From positions 317,778,456 to 317,842,455 of the forward strand of contig NC_081407.1 in the NCBI RefSeq assembly GCF_030272615.1: a stretch of 64,000 bases of DNA, written 5' to 3'. The notes below the pieces were generated by a model, which saw only the letters and a list, made by a program, of their open reading frames with translations, did not search any database and was not told the DNA's origin. This DNA comes from Cryptomeria japonica. Lineage: Eukaryota > Streptophyta > Pinopsida > Cupressales > Cupressaceae. Both the position numbers and the translations under genes were made by a program. Positions 10,973 through 21,361 of the stretch are shown here, piece after piece. Every line of letters begins with the position of its first letter. Within the stretch, counting starts at the first letter, position 1.

Positions 10973-11722
10973 TGCACTTGCAAGAAGGCTTACAGCCTAG
11001 AGCACACTACTCAATCACAATAGGAGCCTCACTGACTACCTAACAATCCAGACAATAATCTGGGGAAGTATGAACTGCTCAATATAGCATCTCCTATGCC
11101 AGAATACAGTTCCAGTTTAAGCTTTGTCTGTTTCAGTTAAAACCCTAAACTTCTGTACCAGAATAAACCTTACAATGAATTCCTCACATACATAGTCTCT
11201 CAGAATAATTTCGCATCTTATTACATTTCCATGTCCATACTCACATCTATATCCTTATCTTCCATATTAAAAAATGATCTATCAAACTGACTTATATACC
11301 ATATATAATTTTCATGCTTTTATGTTGGCTTACAAACATATATACAATATCATATTACATGTCGGCCAGATAACATAAATGAATAAGCATTAAAACAATT
11401 TTCCAATGTTGGATCCAGGATGTGTCAGCCTCCAATACTGATGACCTTTGCAATACCATGCTGGCCAGATAACATAAATGAATAAGCATTAAAACAATTT
11501 GCCAATGCCAAATCCAAGATGTGTCGGCCTCCAATACCGATGACCTTTGCAATACCATGTCGACCTGCATTGCCGGTGACCAAAGAAATCTTCTATCATG
11601 CTAGTGCCGGTGTAGAGTCTGTGAAGTGCTTGTCGGTAAACCATACGAAGCCGGAACCCAAAATCATTTTGCCATCAATGACAACATAATGAAACCAACC
11701 AATAAAGTGTCAATTGCCAACA
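10973..11722 (-). repeat. Cargo-1 3' LTR, right part
   Basis: It continues the LTR interrupted at 3482 and matches about 16977-17630. Together the two parts make about 1036 bp, against 935 bp for the 5' LTR. The difference is mainly a 99-bp tandem duplication. It ends ATTGCCAACA beside the PPT. Confidence 0.92.
11362..11559. repeat. 99-bp tandem duplication inside the Cargo-1 3' LTR
   Basis: GGCCAGATAACATAAATGAA starts near 11364 and again near 11463, giving a 99-bp period. The 5' LTR has one copy of this segment (about 17363-17461). The duplication therefore arose in this LTR after or during insertion. Confidence 0.9.
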
Positions 11723-11737
11723 ATATCCCCCTTTGGC
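11723..11737 (-). other. Polypurine tract of Cargo-1
   Basis: The minus strand reads CCAAAGGGGGATAT immediately before the LTR start TGTTGGCA. The wider context GCCATCAATGC...AAAGGGGGA matches Copia-2 at 9470-9492. Confidence 0.88.
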
Positions 11738-11990
11738 ATTGATGGCAACACTCATGTGAAAAATGGTCATTGTTTCAACTGCCGGTTTCATCCTACCCTA
11801 CTCCCCTTGAGCTGAATATAAAAAATACTCCAAAATTCCAAAATCCAAAAACTCTGTAACTCCTCCTAATGTATGCAACTCATCATTCTTTTTCACATGT
11901 ATACTACTCCCCCTTTGACATCAATGCCCAGAAATTGTAAAAAGAATGTCAAAGAATAATAATTGTATACTGAATACCTCCAGAAATGTG
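11738..11990 (-). other. Cargo-1 3' untranslated spacer
   Basis: AT-rich spacer between the ORF2 stop (11991) and the PPT. No feature is seen beyond short purine- and pyrimidine-rich runs. Confidence 0.5.
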
Positions 11991-14900
11991 TTACCGGAGC
12001 TTGACTGATTTCAAGATTTCTGGATAAGCTTTCTCCAGTAACTCCACATAAGTATCCCAGCCAGTTTTGAATGTGTCGGAGATGGATGCAAGTCCACTCA
12101 ATAAATATGCAAGTGATTCTTTCTCAACGACTTCTGTCGGTGTGGGCTTTCCAAGCATATCCATGCATTCCATCTTATATACACAGAGTGAAGCCAATCT
12201 TGGACTCACCAAACCTCTAAGACTTCTGGCTCTCCGAATGATCTCATCTCTTTCCTTTTCAAGACCAAAAATTTGGTTTTCCAAAGTAAAAAATTGTCCA
12301 TCAATTGATGTTGTCAGTGAAGTTAGTCCATCAAAAGAGTTAGCAATCTTAGTAATCTTTTCCTGTATCTCCTTTATTTTCTTATCTACATTTGTTGTAA
12401 GAATCTCAGTATTACAACATACCCTGTATATGTTAGTACATTGTTTCAAATAATTTTCAATTAGAATAAGTTTCTCCTCAATCTTCCTCTTCTATGTCTT
12501 AATGATTTGATAAAAAGAGACTCTCTTAGCCAGAGTGAATCTTTCAAGTGCTTGCCGGTTTGAGCTCTGCTGTAATGATTGAAAATATTTTGAGATGTGG
12601 TTTGTTATTACCTTAAGCTTGCTAGAAGAGCTCACTTCATTCTCAATCTTACATTCTGGGACCAATCTGTGCAAAATAGTTATTGATTGATCTATTATCC
12701 CCTTGTCTGTGGATCCGTCCTTCATTAGTTTTTATGCAACCATCATCATTAGCTCTGTGGGACTCATCTTAGTGATGGATTTCTTTTCAACTTGAGAAGT
12801 GTCAATTTTCAACAATGATGGGCTCCCAACTGGTACCTTACCGAATTCCCCTGTTTTCTCTAGTGATTTGTCTTTTATTTCCTCCTCACTTGCACCGGTG
12901 GCTTCGCCACTTGGTGTAGTATGTGCAACAGCTGGTTCCTCTCTAGGAATAGTATCCTCAACCTGTACATTAGTATCCGGAGGATAATTGTCCTCAATGT
13001 TAGTATCCTGTACAATATTCTCAATATTAACCGGTGTCTTAGTATGTGTCTGTACATTTGTGTTAATCGGTGGCTCAATTTCCACTATCTTGATATTCTT
13101 CAAAACTGTGGGCAGAGTACCCATAATTCCTTTACCTTTCCCTTCAACCGGTGTATCTACAATCACGATTTTTGTCTCCAATGAAGTAAAGAATCCTCTG
13201 TGTTCTCCCAAAAATTTGATCCAAGCCTTTTGAGTTTCCTTTATTACCTCACTCATTCTCCCTAACATCAAGCTAGTTATTCTGTGTTTGTTGTTAAAAA
13301 CCTTCCTATCTGCAGCCTCAATTGTTTTCTCCATCTCATCTGGAGCTATAGTAACATAGATAGCTAAAAGTTGTTGCATCTTGATGTGTTTGTCTTCTTG
13401 CATAGCACATAACCTTCTAGCATCTAACATGTTATATAACTATGCTGGTATTTGATTTTCTATCTCACTTAATGCTTTCTTATAAATATCTAAATATAAA
13501 TGGACTGCTTCCTCTACCTCTCTCTGTTCATCAACCTCTAACTTATCATAATAAAACTCAACATTTTTCAGCATCCCATCCTTAGTTATTTCATCAACAA
13601 TTTCAGCACAAGTCTTGGGTGGATTAATAGCTACATTACCAGTCTCAAGTGCCAAATCAATGTCACTTTTCTTCTTCCTCCTGGTAGTACTAGATCCAGT
13701 TGTTGGTGTGGCCTTAGGTGCCTGCTTCTGTGCCGGTAACTTGATGGTGACCTTCCTAACTGGTTGCTTCTTTTCTTCCACTTTAGGTTCTTTCAGTTTA
13801 TTCCTCACAACCCTTTTGAATGATAACGGTGTGTTATCTTCTGATTTAGAATCTGCAGTCACAGGTTCAATGTGAACTACCAGATCCTTCCTCCTTCTCC
13901 CTTTCTCCATCATGTACAAATTTGCTTGCCTTACCTTCTTGTTTTTCCCTTTTCTTTCAGTTGAACTCAATTTCAACCTCAAGAGTCTTCTGCTGTGCAG
14001 TTCCAAAGGGTTTCTTGCCTCATCTATTTCTGCATCAAGTAGAATTTTTGCATATGCATCAAGAATTAATGTATCTACCTCATATCCCATGTGTTCTATC
14101 CAAATATTTCGGGGCTTGACTATCTCCATGAGGGTCTCATCTTTCTTAACCATGAAACATATGTCGGTAGAGTATTTATCCACTATATGCTTAGGTACTC
14201 TTATTCTAGACCTCATAGATTTTTGAAAATCCTTGAAGTAACCCCATACCTTATGATCTCTAAGACTTCCCAATGCAGCAATTGATTGTTTAAGTTGTCT
14301 TCCTACCGGGGTGTCAAAAACCCATTGCTTCCTACCAAAATCAGGAGTATCATTCAAAAAGTATAGCATTAAGAAGACCAACAAATTTCCATACCGAAAG
14401 GTGCCCTTCTTCTCACCTTTAATTTTCCCTAAGTTGATCAATAACTATTCAAGCATCCAGCCACAAAGATCTAGCTTTATATTTTCTCTCATCATCCTAT
14501 ATGCAGCCAAGATACATGAACTGGAAACTGAATTCAGCCGGTTAGACTAAGTTACCTTGTAGCCTATAACCATGCTGCCAAACTTGATGTCGGTGTCGGT
14601 GATGGTACTCACCTTCATCGATCTCTTATTAGATGTGGCACTAATGATCTTCCTCACGAAGTCATTTAACACTTTCTTATCCGGATGTTGCCCTATTGAT
14701 GACAAGCCAGTAATTGCTCGGATGGCTTCCTTAGTGATTTTATAGGGCCTGTCCAACCATATGAATTCCCCATCTACTCTGCTTAGTACATATTTGACTA
14801 TTTCATCCTTGAACTCCAGAATATCCAGAATATCTATGAACCCTAGATCTTCAATGTGTTGATATGCCGATTTAATCTTACTAGATTCTCCCATGAGTTC

Positions 14901-15137
14901 ATTCATATACATCCCTTTGATCTCTGAAGTGTCCAAGTCCTCTATATGACAATGAATATATGCCCTAACATCTTCTACATATACCACTCCCTCTGGAATG
15001 CGAGAAAATGCTCCAACCGAATCTTCCTTGGTAGCCACATGTGGATATCGTTTAAAAATTGGCCTGGGGTAGCCCTTAACCTCTACTACAGTTAGATTTG
15101 CAATGAAAATAGGAACAAAAGATGATCCTGCTTCCAT
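11991..15137 (-). pseudogene. Cargo-1 ORF2, former 1048-residue protein of unknown function
   Basis: One frame runs from an ATG at 15137 (MEAGSSFVPIF) to TAA at 11991, 1049 codons including the stop. It is interrupted by only five stops: TAG at 14547-14549, 14445-14447, 13440-13442 and 12492-12494, and TAA at 12732-12734. No frameshift is visible. Residues about 1-330 look globular, with motifs such as YKITKEAIRAITGLSSIG and GRQLKQSIAALGSLRDHKVW. Residues about 380-520 are Lys-rich, with RRRKDL and TTRRKKKSD. Later parts hold a Pro/Thr-rich segment (about 650-780) and a coiled-coil-like end (about 897-1047). I recognise no catalytic motif. The N-terminal half recalls uncharacterised plant transposon-associated proteins, but I cannot confirm a family. 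Confidence 0.75.
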
Positions 15138-15511
15138 GTTTCAAGAAAAATACCTTTAGATCGCTGTCGGTGAAAACCTTCAACAAATCCTTCTAGATGC
15201 TAGTGTGATCACTCAAGAAGAAATCTGATTGCCTTTGAATAGCTTCTGATCGCACTAAGTCACTCTGAATCACTCTGAAATCGCTTTGAATGCTGGGTGA
15301 TTAACAATGAAGTGTAATCAACCTTTTATCAATCAAGAAAACCTTAATCTTCCATTGACATAAATGACTGCTGGTGAAAGATACCAGATCTTACTCTGAA
15401 CATATCAATGCCAGATAATCCTCTCCAATATCTGGAACATCTTCCAGAATCTCTTCCCGGGGCATATGCATCATTTTCCATGAAATTTTTCCTACCCCTA
15501 AGGCATCTACC

Positions 15512-16120
15512 TTAGTTACTGGATGAGATCACTACCGGTGCAGGAGCAACCTCTTCTGCCAGATAGATAACCGGGACATTCCCATCTGAAGATTCCTCTT
15601 CAGTCTTCCTAACCCATCTCTGAGTGTGATCATGCCAGATTTCACTAACCTTCTCTTTGCATTTTTCATTTGATCCTCCATTGCCAACCAGTGGATTTAT
15701 GCTTCTGCAGAACTTAGCAATATGTCCAGCTTCATTGCATGCATAACATGTAACATTGTTATTTTGAATTGCTTTGCTAAAACCAATGAAATTACTTGTC
15801 CTGCACTGATTAGCCATATGTCCAAATTTTCCACAAGCATAGCATTTTACATTCATTCTGCAATCTTTTGTCTTATGACCAAACTTATTGCATTTAGAAT
15901 ATTTACCGGGAGCAGAATCAGGGTTCTGATTTGCTTTGTTTCTACATTTCCTAGCCATGTGTCCAAATTCATTGCAAACAAAACATCTACCATTGAATTT
16001 ATAAGCATTGAATTGTCTTACAAGTGTCTTATGGTTTTGATCATCATCAACAGTACCGGAAATCTGTCCTTGCTCAAATCCAAGTCCACTAGAATCTCCA
16101 ATCTTCCTTTGCCTCTTCAA
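15512..16120 (-). pseudogene. Cargo-1 ORF1, C-terminal part with CCHC zinc knuckles
   Basis: About 202 codons carry three intact C-X2-C-X4-H-X4-C knuckles: CFVCNEFGHMARKC, CYACGKFGHMANQC and CYACNEAGHIAKFC. A fourth, YSKCNKFGHKTKDC, has lost its first Cys to Tyr. Such knuckles bind RNA in retroelement Gag, but four in a row is more than the one or two usual for copia Gag. The C-terminus is acidic with a short VAPAPVVISSS tail. It is in frame with the coiled-coil segment upstream, from which several stops separate it. It probably provided RNA binding for packaging. Confidence 0.82.
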
Positions 16121-16231
16121 TAAGTCATCAAGCTATGCTGAGTTGATCTTGAATTTTCATTTTTATTCACTAGCAGCATTTAAGTCTTCTCTTAGTATCA
16201 TCCTTTGTCTCTCAATCTCTTTCTTATTGCT

Positions 16232-16621
16232 CTAGGAATGTACCAAATCAGTCCTCAACATCTCATTTTCATGAATCAACCTACCATATTCTTCAAATTT
16301 GTTCTTCAGGGATATAGCAAGACTTTCTTCCTTTTTCTTTCTATCCTCATTCTCTTTAGACATCCTCATAGTCATATTTTGCATTTCATTCTTCATAACC
16401 ATGTTCTCTTGACTCAACTTCTGACATTGTTCCTTAAGTGCATTTTCATCATCCTGATTTTGCAAAAGTTCTTTCCTCCTAGCTTGAAGAGATGATAGTC
16501 TCTCTTGTAGGATAAGAATGAATTCCTTAGCAAAATTCAACTCATCTTGTAGCTTTAAATTCTTCAATCTTTCAACATCATAATCTTCAAGTGCCATCTC
16601 AAGTTGCTTCTCCAAAGCCAT
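16232..16621 (-). pseudogene. Cargo-1 ORF1, N-terminal coiled coil
   Basis: The ATG at 16621 (MALEKQLEMALEDYDVERLK) opens a charged helical stretch of about 130 residues with heptad-like Leu spacing (LQDELNFAKEFILILQERL ... LKEQCQKLSQENMVMKNEM), predicted by eye to be a coiled coil. It starts about 60 bases after the primer site, where gag should be. The TAG ending it at 16232 is followed in the same frame by three more stops (TAA, TGA, TAG) before the knuckle segment. One ORF1 of roughly 370 codons is therefore likely. No capsid domain is recognisable. Confidence 0.7.
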
Positions 16622-16680
16622 ATTCAATGATTCCGGTTTTAGGATATTCCTCAAGCTGTTAAACTTCTTCCAAGGCACAA

Positions 16681-16693
16681 AGCTTTGATACCA
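16681..16693 (-). other. Primer binding site of Cargo-1
   Basis: The minus strand reads TGGTATCAAAGCT two bases after the 5' LTR, matching the initiator-Met tRNA primer class used by copia elements. Confidence 0.9.
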
Positions 16694-16695
16694 AT

Positions 16696-17630
16696 TGTTG
16701 GAAACCAATAACACTGAGAAGGGGGGGGTGAATTAGTGTTATACTAGAATAGTATATTTTAATCTTAATAAAACATTCATACACCAACCGGTATACTGGT
16801 ATAAACATGATTGAAAGAAGTAATGCAACCAATAAGCCAAACACATAAATGAGAAACATAACACACAGATTCATATGTGGAAAACCTCAAAGAGGAAAAA
16901 CCACAGTGGGATTTGTGACCCACAATATCAATTCATTGGCCATATGAAGAGATATTATAGTATATGATGGGCTTGCACTTGCAGGAAAGCTTACAACCTA
17001 GAGCACACTACTCAATCACAATAGGAGCCTCATTGACTACATAATAATCCAGACAACAATCCGGATAAGTATGAATTGCTCAATATAGCATCTCCTATGC
17101 TAGAATACAGTTCCGGTTTAAGCTCTGTCTATTCTAGTTAAAACCCTAAACCTCGATACCGAAATAACCCTTACAATGAATTCCTCACATACATAGTCTC
17201 TCAGAGTGATTTCGCATCTTATTACATTTTTTGTGTCCATACTCACATCTATATCCTTATCTTCCATATTATAAAATGATCTATCAAACTGACCTATATA
17301 CTGTATACAATTTTCATGCCTTATGTTGGCTTACAAATATATATACAATATCATATTACATGTTGAACATATAACATAAATGAATAAGAATTAAAACAAT
17401 TTTTCGATGCCAGATCCAAGATGTGTCGACTTCCAATAATGATGACCTTTGCAATACCATGTCGTCCTGCATTGTCGGTGACCAAAGAAATCTTCTATCT
17501 TGTCGGTGCTGGTGCCAGTGTAGAGTCTGTGAAGTGCCTGCTAGTACACCATATAAATTTGGAACCCAAAATCATGTTGCCATCAATGACAAAATAATGA
17601 AACCAACCAATAGAGTGTCAATTGCCAACA
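16696..17630 (-). repeat. 5' LTR of Cargo-1
   Basis: 935 bp with TGTTGGAAACC and GCCAACA ends. It matches 3197-3482 plus 10973-11722. The arms ATAACACTGA (16708-16717) and TTAGTGTTAT (16733-16742) enclose a G run beside the primer site. Confidence 0.93.
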
Positions 17631-17872
17631 AGAATTAATTAAATGGAGGGAGGATTAATTAATTCAGATTAATTAATCAAACGGGACTATTGAAATGAAC
17701 CTATTAAATAAATCCTTAGATTTATTAATAAGTAGATCTTAGATTTATTAATAAGTAGATGAATGAGAGAATTTAATCAAATTGCTAATGAATTCAATTA
17801 AATTGGGATGGGGATTAATTAAATAATTTTTTATTTAATTAATTATCTTCAGACTATTTTTAGGTGTATACA
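17631..17872 (-). repeat. Tat-1-family LTR, copy A, right piece
   Basis: It continues the LTR left at 3196 and ends GTGTATACA, followed by CTATA. The same junction is at 62534/62535. A 23-bp direct duplication (17715-17737 and 17738-17760) is private to this copy. Confidence 0.9.
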
Positions 17873-18122
17873 CTATAAACCCTAAAAAGTCCTTAAGTAT
17901 TACTTTAATATTGCAAGCCCATTGGTAACAATGCATGTTCTGAAAATATTAAACCGAGGGAGGCTTGAACCTTACATAATCACATCAAAAGGTAACAAAA
18001 TTAAGGAATCACGAGGAGTGAGAACCCATGAACAAAAACCTGCTTCTGAAATAGACCTAATAGAAACCACAAACACAAACAAACCCATAAACAGAACAAG
18101 AAACCATACACAACAAAGAAAC

Positions 18123-18185
<63 letters not shown>

Positions 18186-19340
18186 TAAATTCTTTATAGT
18201 TTGGACATATTGTTAGAAAGGGTTATCTAAAGGATGTACTATAAAGAATTAAAAAGGTTAGTCGAATGTTGGTTATATTATAACTACATAAATACGTCAT
18301 TGTCGATAAAGAGGGTAAGCTTGTACAAATAATGTTAATGATGATGGTAGCTATATTTTTATTATTAAAGTATTTTTAAAAAATATATATGTTAAATAAT
18401 GAAGAAGCCCTTAATAATGAAGTAGGATTTGGTGGGATAGAAGGACGTTTTCTTAAATTGGCTTACAATCTACTTGTAATCATAGATAGGGAAATGATGG
18501 ATATACCATTAATATAATTTTATCCTTGATTAGAAGGTGAAGATTTCTAAATAAAACCCTTGGCACATCTAAATTAATCCATGCTTATATAAGCTACAAA
18601 ACTAGTAATTGATAATGAAAATGAGATATATTCTACCTTTTCATTGGCACCTTGTTGGTAGTGCACCAAGTCAATAAACGTGACTTGGGAGCTAACGTTC
18701 ACTTAGAAGTGCTATAAATTTAACTAACTAATGTGTTAGAATAAATAATAGAATGGTCATATGGAGAACAAAACACATCTAATGCATTTCCTTTAAATGA
18801 ATAACAAAACAACTTTGGTAGTAGATTATTGGAGAAATTAAAATTGATATGTAGCATTGTAAATATGGATGCATATTTTTTATATCTTCTTTAACATTTT
18901 AATTTTAAAAGCATAGTTCTCCAAAGACAACATGGGAAGATGTATGACTATGATGTTGAGTGATGGTATATTGTAATAGTAATAGGGAGTGATAAGGGGA
19001 TATGAGGTGGCAGATAAGGAATAAAGCTACTATTGTAACTTACTCATATTTTATATTGGTTGATTTATCTTTATATTTATATTTATAGTATGTAGTGTAA
19101 GTAACTATGGTAGTGATAATTGAAAATAGCTAAATTCTTTCCAGCATCAAGGATGGCAGTGCAATGACTAAATGGAAATGGATGATATGTAGGAACGAAA
19201 CTATATTTTACATGGAATCCTTCAAAAGCTAGTAAATTTGTATTATTGATTTGAATTAATGATTTTTTCACATGCATAAAATGAGCCATGTGGACATTTG
19301 AAGTAGGCATAAACATATATAGTAAGTTATAAGTAATTTA
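17873..19340. repeat. Host segment duplicated at 62535-64000
   Basis: From the gypsy LTR edge rightwards this DNA is collinear with 62535-64000 at roughly 93-95% identity by eye. Small indels and a (TA)n tract are present only here. No gene is recognisable in it. The TSD-like CTATA is at its left end. Confidence 0.88.
18125..18183. repeat. (TA)n microsatellite
   Basis: About 29 perfect TA units. The duplicated copy near 62788 has only a few units, so the tract expanded after duplication or contracted there. Confidence 0.97.
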
Positions 19341-19370
19341 TGAATGAGATTCTTAATTCTTGTTACAAGG

Positions 19371-19430
19371 AATCAATGATGAGGAAATATCACTATTAGT
19401 AATCAATGATGAGGAAATATCACTATTAGT
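19371..19430. repeat. Exact 30-bp direct duplication
   Basis: The unit beginning AATCAATGATGAGGAAATAT occurs twice in tandem (19371-19400 and 19401-19430) without change, indicating a recent slippage event. Confidence 0.95.
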
Positions 19431-21000
19431 AATTAGATCTAGACCCCATAATAAATAGAGGTCCTTATGCTAATGGCATAATATGGTACTCATGGAATCT
19501 ATATTGGAATAGTATAACTACACACACTTTCATCATCATTATTGTCAATGTGGAATTTTTAGAGACTTCTCAAATGATATGACCAAAGAAGAGAGACAAG
19601 GTTGTGAGATTCATAAGACTGTCAATGACATCTTCCTTATTGCATGCCTTTGTTCATGTATTATGTTTATGCTTAAGCATCACCATTATCATAATTAGAA
19701 ATCATAAATAGAATAATGTTTTGGATCATGAGGCAACCTTGGACGATTAGATAAGCAATAATTTTTTACATGCATAGAATAGTTTATCATCTTAGGTAGT
19801 GTTGCTTCTTGTACATAGTTGGTTGATTCTCTTTCCGAGTTATTGATTGATAATTTGTTTGGTTTAAATGTTTTTCAAGGCATTGGTGCTCAATCGAGCC
19901 CCTCAATCTCTTTACATAGTCTATCTTCCTCCCTTCCTTTGATACACCTCAAAAAATTTGTTTATTACATTTAAATTAATTACTAATACTATGATGAATA
20001 TTAAGATATTATTATTTTAGATTAATAATTTATGATATACATATAATATCATTCTAAGTGTGAGTTTTGTTTGTACGTTAATTATTTTTTATTATATTAG
20101 TTTGTTGTACATTGATTATTTAAAAAAAAAACAATTATTATTTAAATATTTGATTTGATTTTATACCTAAAAAAGTAATCCTTGTGTTGTTTGGATGGTA
20201 ATTTTCTTTTAAAAAATGAAGGGTATTAAGTAGGAGGATAGTGTCACATTAGATAAGTAACCTGCACAAACATTGTGAAGTTTAATTGTTTTTAATTCAT
20301 TCTAAACTTATATGTATAATGCCTATTATATTGAGCTCTAAAATATTTTTGATAATTGATTGATTACTCTTAGGGACAAAAAAAATTGTATGAACATCTC
20401 AATTATTGTGTTCATTAATCAAGTGATTGAATCACTATGTTTATTATTGTCTTAGTTTCAAGAATTTGATATTTCCTAATGGTGTTAATTGAAAAGTTTT
20501 AGAATATAGAGAAGTCTCATTAATATGTCTACTTAACCTATACAAGTAAATTATAAACAAATAAATGTTAGGAGAATAAAAGTTAAATATTGTTAAATAA
20601 AGTATAGTGACAACTATATAAATTTTTTGAAGTAAAATAAAATGAAATAGAAATGTGTTTAGGGTTATGAAAACACATGGAATGGATGGCATGGAAGTAT
20701 ATTTTTTATTTTTATTTTTCATTGCATATTTTGGGTGGTTAATTGTAAGAGGAATGGTCTTTGATATGCTATTTTTAGTTCCTACCGTGCCGACAGGATA
20801 CTAACGTATTCGTTAGATGCAATTATTATTTTGAACTTGCCAATGAGAATAACGTATTTTTCAACTTCTCATTTTTTTCTAAATGTTTTGGTTTTTTTAC
20901 AGATTTACTAATTCATATAAAATTATTTATTCTAATTTCCATTGGAGCGTGCCGTTAATTTTGTTTATAAAAGTAAAATAAAACTGATCACATTAGATTA
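19431..21000. other. AT-rich host spacer
   Basis: I see no gene, LTR edge or tandem repeat here, only homopolymer-rich AT sequence. Confidence 0.5.
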
Positions 21001-21014
21001 TTTTTTTCCCCAAT

Positions 21015-21260
21015 CTATAAAAGATTAGTTCTCCAGAAAATTCATAAGAATTTGGAAGTTTCTGGAGATCAAATGTACTTTGATATCTATAGCGCCTGCG
21101 GAAGCCAGCCGACGCTCAGATAATTCTCAACGCCCTGTAGTTGCTAGAGTTCCGAGCAGAGAAGGGTTTCCAAGGCCTCGTCCTCCGAGTGGGAGTCAAT
21201 TGCAGAGTATAATATCGATGAGGAAGACCAGCCTTGAAATATTAGAGAAAACTGTAAGTT
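21015..21260 (+). other. Possible orphan first exon with TATA box
   Basis: CTATAAAAG at about 21015 is followed 60-70 bases later by an unusually GC-rich island. One frame there reads RRSDNSQRPVVARVPSREG, then SGSQLQSIISMRKTSLEILE, up to a donor-like ACT/GTAAGT at about 21253. The ATG at 21073 is in a different frame and soon stops. It could be the relic of a host exon or chance. I do not recognise the protein and no second exon is evident. Confidence 0.25.
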
Positions 21261-21361
21261 CTGCAAGCCTCTCTGTATTTCCTTTTTCGCCTTCTCCTAT
21301 GGACCTTGGAAACTTTGTGAATAATAAATTTACTTTCAATGTGTGGCAAAAACTTCTTTAG

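Larger units (their letters stand above)
3197..17630 (-). mobile_element. Cargo-1: pol-less LTR retroelement with two long ORFs
   Basis: On the minus strand the order is 5' LTR (16696-17630), primer site, ORF1 (coiled coil plus zinc knuckles), ORF2 (about 1048 codons), PPT, 3' LTR. Flanks are GGAAT (3192-3196) and AGAAT (17631-17635), a 5-bp TSD with one change; both uninterrupted sister LTRs read GGAAT there. After removing Copia-2 it is about 6.9 kb. I see no protease, integrase, RT or RNase H motif in the 4.97-kb interior, so it is probably non-autonomous. Its PPT, LTR edges and primer site resemble those of Copia-2, suggesting copia-type enzymes move it. Confidence 0.85.

Noticed and set aside
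14547-15137. Separate small genes for each open piece of Cargo-1 ORF2
   Set aside because: All pieces from 15137 to 11991 share one phase and are separated by single stops, so they are one broken gene.
18125-18183. (TA)n tract as a regulatory or matrix-attachment site
   Set aside because: Only a private microsatellite expansion is shown; no other support.
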